Source: Streptomyces paradoxus
Lineage (GTDB): Bacteria; Actinomycetota; Actinomycetes; Streptomycetales; Streptomycetaceae
NCBI RefSeq assembly: GCF_014202475.1
Contig: NZ_JACHGV010000008.1
Span: 248,001-312,000, forward strand
DNA length: 64,000 nucleotides
Direction: 5' to 3'
A model generated the notes under the pieces. That model made no database searches. It was not told where the DNA came from and saw only the letters and a program-made list of their open reading frames with translations. Shown in pieces: positions 51,804-60,631 of this stretch. The first letter of the stretch is position 1. Every line of letters begins with the position of its first letter. The position numbers and the translations under genes are program-made.

Positions 51804-53129
51804 ATGCCCGACTCCGGGCCCCTCGGAACATCCCCTCCCGAACAGCGGCCGACGCCGCCCACAGCCCCGCCGGACGTCCCCGCCCCCGTGACCCCAGGGC
51901 TCCCGGCCACACCGACCGCCCGGCACTTCCTCGCCGCACTGCATCCGCCGGTCACGATCCCCGACCCGCCGCCGCCGGCGGCCGCCCCCGTACGGGACAC
52001 ACCTGACGCAGCCGAGGCCGGCTCCGCGCTCCAGCGGATCCTGCGCGGGCCCACCGGACCCGGCACGACCTCGCTCTCCCTGGCCGACCGGTACAGACTC
52101 CCGGTCGCGGCCCCGGATCCGGAACCCCCGGCCGCCGCCCCGCCCGCGGAAGGGCGAGCCGTCCCCGGCCTCTACTACCACCCCGTCCCGGAACCCGACC
52201 CCGCACGCGTCGAGGAGGTGAGCCGCCGGATCAAACGCTGGGCCGAGGACGAGGTCCAGCTCTACCCCGAGGAATGGGAGGGCCAGTTCGACGGATTCTC
52301 CGTCGGCCGCTACATGGTCGCCTGCCATCCCGACGCCCCGACGGTCGACCACCTGATGCTCGCCACACGGCTCATGGTCGCGGAGAACGCGGTGGACGAC
52401 TGCTACTGCGAGGACCACGGCGGCTCACCCGTCGGTCTCGGCGGGCGCCTCCTCCTCGCGCACACCGCGATCGACCCCTTCCACACGACCGCGGAATACG
52501 CGCCGGCGTGGCTGGAGTCGCTCGCGTCGGACGCCCCGCGCCGGGCGTACACCAGCGCGATGGACTACTTCGTCCGCGCGGCAACGCCCTCGCAGTCCGA
52601 CCGCTACCGGCACGACATGGCCCGGCTGCACATGGGCTATCTCGCCGAGGCCGCCTGGGCGCAGACCGGTCACGTCCCGGAGGTGTGGGAGTACCTGGCG
52701 ATGCGCCAGTTCAACAACTTCCGCCCCTGCCCCACGATCACCGACACCGTCGGCGGCTACGAACTGCCCGCGGACCTGCACGCCCGGCCGGACATGCAGC
52801 GGGTCATCGCCCTCGCCGGCAACGCGACCACCATCGTCAACGACCTCTACTCGTACACCAAGGAACTCGACAGCCCTGGCCGCCACCTGAACCTGCCGGT
52901 GGTGATCGCGGAACGCGAGCAACTCTCCGAGCGCGACGCCTATCTGAAGGCCGTCGAGGTCCACAACGAACTCCAGCACGCCTTCGAGGCCGCCGCGGCC
53001 GACCTCGCGGCGGACTGCCCCCTGCCCCCGGTGCTGCGTTTCCTCAGGGGCGTGGCCGCCTGGGTCGACGGCAACCACGACTGGCACCGCACCAACACCT
53101 ACCGCTACAGCCTGCCCGACTTCTGGTAA
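51804..53129 (+). CDS. 2-methylisoborneol synthase
   Basis: This 441-residue class I terpene cyclase has the acidic metal motif DDCYCED at 198-204 and the NSE triad NDLYSYTKE at 346-354. It makes the earthy odorant 2-methylisoborneol from 2-methyl-geranyl diphosphate. Residues 1-115 are Pro/Ala-rich and probably disordered, interrupted by two conserved-looking patches (ARHFLAALHPP near 40 and GSALQRILRGPTGPG near 74, LADRYRLPVA near 94). Such N-terminal regions act as cargo-loading domains for the encapsulin encoded just upstream. AAGGAG lies 8 nt before the ATG. Confidence 0.93.
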   Translation: MPDSGPLGTSPPEQRPTPPTAPPDVPAPVTPGLPATPTARHFLAALHPPVTIPDPPPPAAAPVRDTPDAAEAGSALQRILRGPTGPGTTSLSLADRYRLPVAAPDPEPPAAAPPAEGRAVPGLYYHPVPEPDPARVEEVSRRIKRWAEDEVQLYPEEWEGQFDGFSVGRYMVACHPDAPTVDHLMLATRLMVAENAVDDCYCEDHGGSPVGLGGRLLLAHTAIDPFHTTAEYAPAWLESLASDAPRRAYTSAMDYFVRAATPSQSDRYRHDMARLHMGYLAEAAWAQTGHVPEVWEYLAMRQFNNFRPCPTITDTVGGYELPADLHARPDMQRVIALAGNATTIVNDLYSYTKELDSPGRHLNLPVVIAEREQLSERDAYLKAVEVHNELQHAFEAAAADLAADCPLPPVLRFLRGVAAWVDGNHDWHRTNTYRYSLPDFW

Positions 53130-53144
53130 GGAACGGACATCTCT

Positions 53145-54020
53145 GTGACCACTGAAACGACCCCCATCGCCACCGCGAAGATCCCGGCCCCGGCGACGCC
53201 GTACCAGGGGGACATCGCCCGCTACTGGAACAACGAGGCGCGGCCGGTCAACCTCCGCCTCGGTGACGTCGACGGGCTCTACCACCACCACTACGGCGTC
53301 GGCGACGTGGATCACGCCGCGCTCGGCGACCCGGGCCACAGCGAGTACGAGAAGAAGCTCATCGCCGAGCTGCACCGGCTGGAGTCGGCACAGGCAGAGG
53401 TCCTCCTGGACCACCTCGGTTCCGTGGGGCCCGACGACACCCTCGTCGACGCGGGCTGCGGGCGCGGCGGCTCCATGGTCATGGCCCACCGCCGCTTCGG
53501 CTGCAAGGTCGAGGGCGTCACCCTGTCCGCGACCCAGGCCGACTTCGGCAACAGGCGCGCACGGGAACTGCGCATCCAGGACCACGTGCGCTCCCGCGTC
53601 TGCAACATGCTCGACACGCCGTTCGAGAAGGGCAGCATCGCCGCCTCCTGGAACAACGAGTCGAGCATGTACGTCGACCTCGACGACCTGTTCGCCGAGC
53701 ACTCCCGCTTCCTGCGGGTGGGCGGCCGGTACGTGACGATCACCGGCTGCTGGAACCCCCGCTACGGCCAGCCGTCGAAGTGGGTCTCCCAGATCAACGC
53801 CCATTTCGAGTGCAACATCCACTCCCGCCGCGAGTATCTGCGCGCCATGGCCGACAACCGGCTCGTCCCGCAGACCATCGTCGACCTCACCCCTGACACG
53901 CTGCCCTACTGGGAGTTGCGGGCCACGTCCTCGCTGGTCACCGGGATCGAGAAGGCGTTCATCGAGTCCTACCGGGACGGCTCCTTCCAGTACGTCCTGA
54001 TCGCGGCCGACCGCGTGTAA
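53145..54020 (+). CDS. Geranyl diphosphate 2-C-methyltransferase
   Basis: This 291-residue SAM-dependent methyltransferase adds the C2 methyl to geranyl diphosphate, supplying the synthase encoded 15 bp upstream. The SAM-binding motif LVDAGCGRGGSMVMAH lies near 100, followed by VEGVTLSATQADFGNRRA and SWNNESSMYVDLDDLF. The N-terminal YQGDIARYWNNEARPVNLRLGD is typical of GPP methyltransferases. It starts at GTG 53145 with AAGGA upstream and is followed by a strong terminator, closing the three-gene operon. Confidence 0.93.
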   Translation: MTTETTPIATAKIPAPATPYQGDIARYWNNEARPVNLRLGDVDGLYHHHYGVGDVDHAALGDPGHSEYEKKLIAELHRLESAQAEVLLDHLGSVGPDDTLVDAGCGRGGSMVMAHRRFGCKVEGVTLSATQADFGNRRARELRIQDHVRSRVCNMLDTPFEKGSIAASWNNESSMYVDLDDLFAEHSRFLRVGGRYVTITGCWNPRYGQPSKWVSQINAHFECNIHSRREYLRAMADNRLVPQTIVDLTPDTLPYWELRATSSLVTGIEKAFIESYRDGSFQYVLIAADRV

Positions 54021-54026
54021 CCCGGC

Positions 54027-54069
54027 CTCGCGGAGCCGGGGCCCTCATCGGGCACCCCGGCTCCGCGAG
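54027..54069 (+). terminator. Terminator after the MIB operon
   Basis: A perfect 15-bp stem (54027-54041 with 54055-54069) with a 13-nt loop follows the methyltransferase stop by 6 nt. Confidence 0.8.
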
Positions 54070-54150
54070 TTGTGTGCCGGCAGCCCTCAATCCCCACGGT
54101 AAGTATGAGGATTTGAAGGGTGCCGGCCGGCCCAGAGGCCCCGTGCGAGA

Positions 54151-55692
54151 ATGTCGCCCGTGACCGGATCGTCTACGTCGCCCGTCGTCGAGAGCACGCC
54201 CCGTGCCGGTCTGGGCCCCCGTGCCGCCGCGATACTGGTGTTCGCGTCCTCGGCCGCGGTTCTGGTGGTCGAGATCGTCGCCTTGCGGCTGCTGGCTCCC
54301 TACCTCGGCCTGACCCTCGAGACCAGCACCCTGGTGATCGGCATCGCGCTCACCGCGATCGCCTTCGGCTCCTGGCTGGGCGGACAGATCGCGGACCAGG
54401 TCGATCCGCGTCGGCTCATCGGTCCCTCGCTGGGGGTCTCCGGAGCGGTGGTGGCGCTCACCCCCGCCGTGCTGCGGAGCACTGCGGAGTGGGCCCCGGC
54501 GGTGCTCCTGGTCATCGCGTCGCTGACCATCCTGGTGCCGGGCGCTCTGCTCTCCGCGGTGACGCCGTTCGTCACCAAGTTGCGTCTCACCAGCCTGGCG
54601 GAGACCGGCACGGTGGTCGGCCGGCTCTCGGGCATCGGCACCGTGGGCGCCATCGTCGGCACCGTGCTCACGGGCTTCGTCCTCGTGTCGCGGCTGCCCG
54701 TCAGCGGCATCCTGCTCGGCCTCGGAGCGCTGCTGGTGGCCGGCTCGGCGTGGGTCGAGTGGCGTACGCGCGGGTGGACCGGCGCCCCTGCCCTGGCACT
54801 CGTCGTCGCAGCAGGCGGCCTCGCCGCCACGGTCGCGCCGGGGAGCTGCGACGTGGAGACCAAGTACCACTGCGCGCGGGTCGTCGCGGACCCCGGCGGG
54901 GGCAACGGCCGCACGCTCGTCCTGGACGGCCTTCGGCACTCCTACGTCGACCTCGACGACCCGACCCGTCTGAAGTTCGAGTACGTGCGCGCCGTCGCGT
55001 CGGTGGTCGACGCCGCCTTCCCGCAGGGTGAACCTCTCGTAGCCCACCACCTGGGCGGTGGCGGACTCACCCTGCCCCGCTACCTCGCGGCCACGCGGCC
55101 CGGAACACGAAGCCTCGTCTCCGAGATCGACGGCGGGGTCGTGCGCATCAACCACGACCACCTCGGCCTGCGGCCGGAAGCCGGTGTCGACGTACGCGTG
55201 GAGGACGGCAGGCTGGGCCTGCGGCGACTCGACACCGGCAGCCGTGACCTCGTCGTCGGCGACGCGTTCGGTGGCGTCAGCGTGCCCTGGCACCTCACCA
55301 CCGCGGAAGCGATGAGCGATGTCCGGCGGGTGCTCAACCACGAGGGTCTGTACGTCGCCAACCTCATCGATCACGGTGGCATGGACTTCGCGCGCGCCGA
55401 AGTGGCCACCCTCGGCGAGACCTTCGCGCACGTCGCGCTCCTCGGCGAACCCGCCGACATCGGCCTGGGCCCGGCCGCCGCGTCCAAGGGCGGCAATCTG
55501 GTGGTGCTCGCCTCCGACCGGCCGGTCGACCTCCGCGCGATCCAGACGGCGCTCGACGCGCGGCACACCGGCTGGAAGATCGCCACCGGCGACGACCTCG
55601 CCTCCTGGACCGGCGCTGCCCGGCTCCTCACCGACGATCACGCACCCGTGGACCAGCTCCTGCAGCCCTACAGCCCGCAGGACGGCCAGTGA
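54151..55692 (+). CDS. Membrane-anchored spermidine-synthase-like protein
   Basis: This 513-residue protein has an N-terminal membrane half with about seven hydrophobic segments (residues 22-225, e.g. AAILVFASSAAVLVVEIVAL and VVGRLSGIGTVGAIVGTVLT) and a soluble C-terminal half related to spermidine synthase (VAHHLGGGGLTLPRYLAATR near 293, SLVSEIDGGVV, LVVGDAFGGVSVPWHLTT, LNHEGLYVANLID). The polyamine-synthase nucleotide pocket is recognisable (GGGG, E-D), but classical substrate residues are not clearly kept. Such fusions are common in actinobacteria with unknown function. Start ATG 54151 or GTG 54160. Confidence 0.75.
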   Translation: MSPVTGSSTSPVVESTPRAGLGPRAAAILVFASSAAVLVVEIVALRLLAPYLGLTLETSTLVIGIALTAIAFGSWLGGQIADQVDPRRLIGPSLGVSGAVVALTPAVLRSTAEWAPAVLLVIASLTILVPGALLSAVTPFVTKLRLTSLAETGTVVGRLSGIGTVGAIVGTVLTGFVLVSRLPVSGILLGLGALLVAGSAWVEWRTRGWTGAPALALVVAAGGLAATVAPGSCDVETKYHCARVVADPGGGNGRTLVLDGLRHSYVDLDDPTRLKFEYVRAVASVVDAAFPQGEPLVAHHLGGGGLTLPRYLAATRPGTRSLVSEIDGGVVRINHDHLGLRPEAGVDVRVEDGRLGLRRLDTGSRDLVVGDAFGGVSVPWHLTTAEAMSDVRRVLNHEGLYVANLIDHGGMDFARAEVATLGETFAHVALLGEPADIGLGPAAASKGGNLVVLASDRPVDLRAIQTALDARHTGWKIATGDDLASWTGAARLLTDDHAPVDQLLQPYSPQDGQ

Positions 55693-55745
55693 GCGGACGA
55701 GACCGGGCCGCGTTCCAGCCCCTCGCGCATCCGTACCCCACGACC

Positions 55746-57326
55746 TCAGCTTGTCGTGCCGAGGGCTTCGCCGACCAGCCCGCGTACGGCTTCCAGCGCC
55801 TCGGCCCGGTCCGCCGGGACCAGTCCGATGCGCGTGCGACGGTCGAGCAGGTCGGCTTCGTCCAGGGCGCCCTCGTGCCGTAGCGCCCACAGCAGTTCGG
55901 CGCCGGTGACGGCATGGCCGGGCACGACGGGCTCGCCCAGTCGCGGGTCCTGCACGGCCAGGGCGTGTACCGCCGGTGCCTCGGTGCCGTAGCGCTGGAC
56001 GAGGCGGCGGGGCGCGCGCAGGGCGGCGAGCGTCCGGGGGGCCGCGGCGCCCACCAGCGGGAGCGTGGCGGTGGGGGAGGGGCCGGCGGCCAGGCCGCGA
56101 GCTTCGACCACGGCGTTCACGGCGTCCTCGGCCATCCGGCGATAGGTGGTGAGCTTGCCGCCGACCACGCTGACCACGCCGTCCGGTGAGGTCAGTACCG
56201 CGTGCCGGCGGGAGATGTCGGCGGTGCGCGAGCCGGCGCCGGGCTGTGCGGTGGGGGTGGTGTCCAACAGGGGGCGCAGCCCGGCGAACACGCCGACGAC
56301 ATCGCCGCGACGGACGGGGACGTCGAGTACCGAGCCGAGGACGTCGAGCAGGAAGCCGATGTCCGTCTCCGGCACCTCGGGGACGTCCGGGACCGGCCCG
56401 TCCAGGGGTTCGTCGGTGAGTCCGACGTAGACCCGGCCGTCGTCCTGGGGCAGGACGAGGACGAAACGGTTGGTCTCGCCTGGGATGGGGATGTGCAGAC
56501 CGGCGGGGAGCGGGCCGAGGTCCTCCGACCGCAGCACGAGATGGGTGCCGCGGGAGGGCCGGACCCGGATGCCCTCGACGAGGTCACCGGCCCACACACC
56601 GGAGGCGTTGATCACCGCACGGGCTCGGATCTCGCCCTCCTCGCCGGTGAGTTCGTCGCGTATGCGGGCCCCGGACGCGGAGAGTTCCAGGGCTCGGACG
56701 CGGGTCAGTACGCGGGCGCCCTGTGCGGCGGCGGTACGGGCGAGGGCCGTTACCAGGCGGGCGTCGTCGGTGAGCCTCCCGTCCCAGGACAGCAGGCCGC
56801 CGCGCAGCTCCGCGGGGCGCAGCGCCGGGGCCAGGTGCCGGGTCTCGACAGGGGAGAGCCGGCGCGGGGCGGGCAGCGTGGCACGAGCCGTGCGGGCCGA
56901 CAGCCGCAGGGCGTCGCCGGCCCGGAAACCGGCCCAGGCCAGCGCGGCCTGCCCACGCGAGACGAGTCCGGTCAGGGGCAGCACGAACGGCTGGGCGCGC
57001 ACCAGGTGAGGCGCCGTCCGCTCCATCAGCACGCCGCGTTCGACCGCGCTCTCGTGGGCGACGTCGAACTGTGCCGACGCCAGGTAGCGCAGCCCGCCGT
57101 GGATGAGCTTGGAGCTCCAGCGCGACGTGCCGAACGCGAGGTCGTGGGCGTCGACGGCGACGACGTCGAGACCGCGGGCCGCGGCGTCGAGGGCCGCTCC
57201 GGCGCCGGTCGCACCGAGGCCGACGACCAGCACGTCCACCACGCGGCCGTCGGTCGCCTCGGTCAGGTCGCGGGAGCGCCGCGCGGCGGACAGGGAGGCC
57301 GCGGCAGGAGTGCCGGTCAGGCTCAT
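55746..57326 (-). CDS. glpD: Glycerol-3-phosphate dehydrogenase (FAD)
   Basis: This 526-residue flavoprotein oxidises glycerol 3-phosphate to dihydroxyacetone phosphate, passing electrons to the quinone pool. The FAD motif VLVVGLGATGAGAALDAA lies near 32 with FGTSRWSSKLIHGGLRYLAS following. A later GVWAGDLVEGIRVRPSRGTHLVL segment and VVSVVGGKLTTYRRMAEDAV are typical. The C-terminal DUF-like helical domain ends GHAVTGAELLWALRHEGALD. The ATG at 57326 overlaps the stop of the tetR gene, so both are one operon, read away from the alkyl-DHAP-synthase-like gene. DHAP is the precursor expected by that enzyme. Confidence 0.9.
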   Translation of the reverse strand: MSLTGTPAAASLSAARRSRDLTEATDGRVVDVLVVGLGATGAGAALDAAARGLDVVAVDAHDLAFGTSRWSSKLIHGGLRYLASAQFDVAHESAVERGVLMERTAPHLVRAQPFVLPLTGLVSRGQAALAWAGFRAGDALRLSARTARATLPAPRRLSPVETRHLAPALRPAELRGGLLSWDGRLTDDARLVTALARTAAAQGARVLTRVRALELSASGARIRDELTGEEGEIRARAVINASGVWAGDLVEGIRVRPSRGTHLVLRSEDLGPLPAGLHIPIPGETNRFVLVLPQDDGRVYVGLTDEPLDGPVPDVPEVPETDIGFLLDVLGSVLDVPVRRGDVVGVFAGLRPLLDTTPTAQPGAGSRTADISRRHAVLTSPDGVVSVVGGKLTTYRRMAEDAVNAVVEARGLAAGPSPTATLPLVGAAAPRTLAALRAPRRLVQRYGTEAPAVHALAVQDPRLGEPVVPGHAVTGAELLWALRHEGALDEADLLDRRTRIGLVPADRAEALEAVRGLVGEALGTTS

Positions 57327-57940
57327 GGGGTGAGGGTCCTCTCCAGAACGGTGCGCAGCTCGGCGAGGAAGGCCGCGCTGGTGAGCTCGGCGTCGTCCTC
57401 CTCGGTCATGGTGCGCAGGGACAGCGCGAAGGACTGGAGGATGAGCAGCACGGTCCTGGCCTGGCGTTCGGCCGGGGCCACCCGCACCGAGCCGTCCGCG
57501 TGTCCCTCCCGCAGCGCCCCGGCGAGCAGCTCCAGCAGTGCCTCCTGGCTCGCGCCGCGCCGGTCCAGCACGTAGGGCAGGAGCAGTTCGGGATCCACGT
57601 CGACGATCTTCTGGAAGAGCGGGTGGGCGCGGAAGGCCTCGACACCCCCCACCAGGCCGTCGATCAGCGGCGGGCGCGTGCCCACCTCGGGCCGGCTCTC
57701 GGGCATGGCTCCGGTCGCGACGGCGATCCACTCGCGCGTCATGAGGTCACCGACGAGGGAACGGACGTCGGGCCAGCGGCGGTAGAGCGTCATCCGGGAG
57801 ACGCCCGCGCGGCGGGCCACGTCGGTCATGGTCGTGCGGCGCACCCCGACGGCGAGGACGCAGTCCCGGACGGCGTCGAGCACCACGTCGTTGTCGGAGG
57901 ACTTCTGCTGGGCCGAGCTGTTGTGACGATTAGGCGTCAT
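57323..57940 (-). CDS. TetR-family transcriptional regulator
   Basis: This 205-residue regulator has a TetR HTH near 20-66 (AVRDCVLAVGVRRTTMTDVA, RRAGVSRMTLYRRWPDVRSL) and a helical ligand domain. The ATG at 57940 has no Shine-Dalgarno; a TACACT -10-like box ends 7 nt before it, so the transcript may be leaderless. A direct repeat of GTGTAAC abuts the start codon and is the likely operator, controlling both this operon and the divergent lipid genes. The effector is unknown but may be an acyl-CoA or a lipid, in line with the neighbours (inference). Confidence 0.87.
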   Translation of the reverse strand: MTPNRHNSSAQQKSSDNDVVLDAVRDCVLAVGVRRTTMTDVARRAGVSRMTLYRRWPDVRSLVGDLMTREWIAVATGAMPESRPEVGTRPPLIDGLVGGVEAFRAHPLFQKIVDVDPELLLPYVLDRRGASQEALLELLAGALREGHADGSVRVAPAERQARTVLLILQSFALSLRTMTEEDDAELTSAAFLAELRTVLERTLTP

Positions 57941-57956
57941 GTGTAACAGTGTAACG
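57941..57956. promoter_or_regulatory. Candidate TetR operator (GTGTAACA GTGTAACG)
   Basis: Two abutting 8-bp direct repeats, GTGTAACA (57941-57948) and GTGTAACG (57949-57956), lie in the 66-bp space between the divergent tetR and oxidase genes and overlap the presumed tetR -10 box. A bound repressor would affect both directions. Confidence 0.5.
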
Positions 57957-58006
57957 CCCGAGGCCGCTCCAGCGGCAACCCCCGACGACCGGTGAGGACG
58001 ACAGGC

Positions 58007-59605
58007 ATGGACATGCTGTGGAACGGCTGGGGCGACCCGGCCAAGGCGACGCCGCTGCCCGACACCGTCACCGGGCTGCTGCGCGACTGGCTCGGCGTCA
58101 AGCCGCAGCCCACGGCATCGGCCCGGCTGGAGGAGATCACGATCTCCACGCCCGCTCTGGAGGGCGCCGCCCTCCACGCGCTGCACGCCGCACTCGGCGA
58201 CCGGGCACAGAGCCTGCGCACGGACACGGAGAGCCGCCTCCGGCACACCCGCGGCAAGTCCACCCCGGACCTGCTGCGCATCCGCGCCGCCGACACCACC
58301 GACGCCCCGGCCGCGGTCGCCCTACCGCACAGCCACGACGAGGTGCTCGCCGTGCTCCGCGTCTGTGCCCAACACCGCCTCGCCCTCGTCCCGTTCGGCG
58401 GCGGAACCTCCGTCGTCGGCGGACTCGCCCCCTCCGGCAAGGCACCCTTCATCGCCCTGGACCTGCGGCACATGAACCGCATGCTCGACCTCGACCCCGT
58501 CTCCCGGACCGCCACCCTCCAGCCCGGGCTGCGCGCACCCGAGGCCGAGGCGCTCCTGGCCGAACACGGCTTCACCCTCGGCCACTTCCCCCAGTCCTAC
58601 GAGTGGGCCACCATCGGCGGCTTCGCCGCGACCCGCTCCAGCGGGCAGGCCTCCGCGGGCTACGGACGCTTCGACGAGATGGTCCTCGGCCTCACCCTCG
58701 CCACACCCGAGGGCACCCTCGACACCGGCCGGGCACCCCGCTCGGCAGCCGGCCCCGATCTGCGGCAGCTGCTCCTCGGCTCGGAGGGCGCCTTCGGCGT
58801 CCTCACCTCCGTGACCGTCCGCATTCGGCCCGTCCCGCAGACACGCCGCTACGAAGGGTGGCGCTTCGCCTCCTTCGACGAGGGCACCGCCGCGCTGCGC
58901 CGGCTCGCCCAGGACGGCCCCCGCCCCACCGTCCTCAGGCTGTCCGACGAGACCGAGACCCTGATCGGCCTCGCCCAGCCCGAGGCCATCGGCTCCACCG
59001 CCGAGCAGCACAGCGCCGGATGCCTCGCGGTGGTCGGCTTCGAGGGCACCGAGCAGGACACCGAGCAACGGAGGGCGGCCGCGGCGGCCGTACTCACCGA
59101 CTGCGGCGGCCGGTTCGCGGGCGACGAGCCGGGGGAGCGCTGGGCACACGGCCGCTACGCGGCACCGTACCTGCGGGACTCGCTCCTCGAAGCGGGCGCG
59201 TTCGCGGAAACCCTGGAGACCGCCGCCTACTGGTCGCGGCTGCCCGGCCTGTACGCGGCCGTCCGCGACGCGCTCACCGCCACACTCACCGAGAACGGCA
59301 CCCCGCCGCTGGTCATGTGCCACATCTCGCACGTCTACGAGAACGGCGCCTCGCTGTACTTCACGATCGTCTCCGCCCAGGGCGCCGACCCGGTCGAGCA
59401 CTGGACGCGCGCCAAACACGCCGCGAACGAGGCGATCCTCGCCGCGGGCGGCACGATCACCCACCACCACGCCGTCGGCACCGACCACCGCGACTGGTAC
59501 GTACGGGAGGCCGGGGACCTCGGTGTCGAGGCACTGCGCGCCGTCAAGCGACGGCTGGACCCCGAGGGCCTGCTGAACCCCGGCGTCCTGTTGCCGGCCG
59601 ACTGA
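58007..59605 (+). CDS. FAD-linked oxidase, alkyl-DHAP-synthase-like
   Basis: This 532-residue VAO-type flavoprotein resembles alkyldihydroxyacetonephosphate synthase, which exchanges an acyl for an alkyl ether on acyl-DHAP. The PP-loop VPFGGGTSVVGGL lies near 130, followed by PQSYEWATIGGFAATRSSGQ and GRFDEMVLGLTLATPEG. The C-terminus has GTITHHHAVGTDHRDWY (the HHH motif required in characterised AGPS) and LDPEGLLNPGVLLP. GAGGAC lies 7 nt before the ATG at 58007. Its divergence from glpD, a DHAP-forming enzyme, and position before a lipid kinase support a lipid-related role, though simpler D-lactate-type oxidation cannot be excluded. Confidence 0.82.
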   Translation: MDMLWNGWGDPAKATPLPDTVTGLLRDWLGVKPQPTASARLEEITISTPALEGAALHALHAALGDRAQSLRTDTESRLRHTRGKSTPDLLRIRAADTTDAPAAVALPHSHDEVLAVLRVCAQHRLALVPFGGGTSVVGGLAPSGKAPFIALDLRHMNRMLDLDPVSRTATLQPGLRAPEAEALLAEHGFTLGHFPQSYEWATIGGFAATRSSGQASAGYGRFDEMVLGLTLATPEGTLDTGRAPRSAAGPDLRQLLLGSEGAFGVLTSVTVRIRPVPQTRRYEGWRFASFDEGTAALRRLAQDGPRPTVLRLSDETETLIGLAQPEAIGSTAEQHSAGCLAVVGFEGTEQDTEQRRAAAAAVLTDCGGRFAGDEPGERWAHGRYAAPYLRDSLLEAGAFAETLETAAYWSRLPGLYAAVRDALTATLTENGTPPLVMCHISHVYENGASLYFTIVSAQGADPVEHWTRAKHAANEAILAAGGTITHHHAVGTDHRDWYVREAGDLGVEALRAVKRRLDPEGLLNPGVLLPAD

Positions 59606-59632
59606 CCACGGCCACGGCCACGGCCACGCCCT
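59606..59632. repeat. Short CGGCCA tandem repeat
   Basis: About four head-to-tail copies of the hexamer CGGCCA follow the oxidase stop codon. No gene lies in this 96-bp gap. Confidence 0.6.
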
Positions 59633-59701
59633 CGGCCCCAGCCCGCACCATCCCTGACCAGACGACAGCCCGGCACCACCCGTCAGCCCGGAGGCACATC
59701 G

Positions 59702-60583
59702 ATGCGACAGTTCACCGCCGTCGTCAACCCCACCGCGGGCGGAGCCACCAGCGCTGCGGCGCTGCACAAGGTGGCCCGCCTGCTCCGGGAGGCGGGCGCC
59801 GAGCTGGAGACCGAGTACAGCCGCAGCCTCGCCCACGCCCGCGAACTCGCCCGCCACGCCGGGGAACGCGGCCGGGTGGTGCTCGCCGTCGGCGGCGACG
59901 GGATCACCGGAAGCATCGGCGGAGCCCTCAGCGGCACCGGCGCCCTGTTCGGCATGGTCCCGGCCGGACGCGGCAACGACTTCGCCCGGGCCCTGGGCCT
60001 GCCCGGAGACCCCGACGGCGTGGCCCGGGTGCTGCTCCACGGCACGCCGCGCGCCGTGGACACCATCGAGGTCACGTCGTCCGTCCACGCCGCCACCGTC
60101 GTGCTCGGCAGCGTCTACGCGGGCGTGGACGCGCTGGCCAACCTCCACGCCAACCGCTCCCGCATGCTGCGCGGTTCGGCCTCCTACTACGCCGGTGCCC
60201 TGCGCGCGATCAGTACCTGGCGCCCCGTCCGCTACCGGATCACCGTCGACGGCCGGGACCACGCGTACAGCGGCTACACCGTGGTGGCCGCCAACTCCAG
60301 CTACTACGGCTCCGCACGCCGCATCGCCCCTAAGGCCCGTCTCGACGACGGACTGCTCGACGTCGTGATGATCCGCGACGCCCCCCGCCGGCTGTTCTTC
60401 ACCCTGATGAAGGAGCTCGACACCGGCGCCCACGTCCACCGTCCCCAGGTGCAGGTGGTGCGCGGCCGTGAGATACGCATCGAGGCGGAGCGGGACGTCC
60501 CCTACGGCGCGGACGGCGAGATCGAGGCCGTCCTCCCGGTCACGGTCAGAGTGCTGCCCGGCGCGCTGCGAGTCCTGTGCTGA
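59702..60583 (+). CDS. Diacylglycerol kinase-family lipid kinase
   Basis: This 293-residue kinase has the DAGK catalytic fold. NPTAGG near residue 9 and the nucleotide-binding GGDGITGSIGGAL near 64 are diagnostic, with GMVPAGRGNDFARALGLP following. The C-terminal half carries ARRIAPKARLDDGLLDVVMIR, as in YegS/DgkB. It would phosphorylate diacylglycerol or a related lipid alcohol in the membrane. GGAGG lies 7 nt before the ATG. It lies 96 bp after the alkyl-DHAP-synthase-like gene on the same strand and probably shares its transcript. Confidence 0.9.
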   Translation: MRQFTAVVNPTAGGATSAAALHKVARLLREAGAELETEYSRSLAHARELARHAGERGRVVLAVGGDGITGSIGGALSGTGALFGMVPAGRGNDFARALGLPGDPDGVARVLLHGTPRAVDTIEVTSSVHAATVVLGSVYAGVDALANLHANRSRMLRGSASYYAGALRAISTWRPVRYRITVDGRDHAYSGYTVVAANSSYYGSARRIAPKARLDDGLLDVVMIRDAPRRLFFTLMKELDTGAHVHRPQVQVVRGREIRIEAERDVPYGADGEIEAVLPVTVRVLPGALRVLC

Positions 60584-60631
60584 GCCGCAGTTCCCAAAAC
60601 GAAGTGACGTCGCCGGTGCCCTGTTGCTTGG

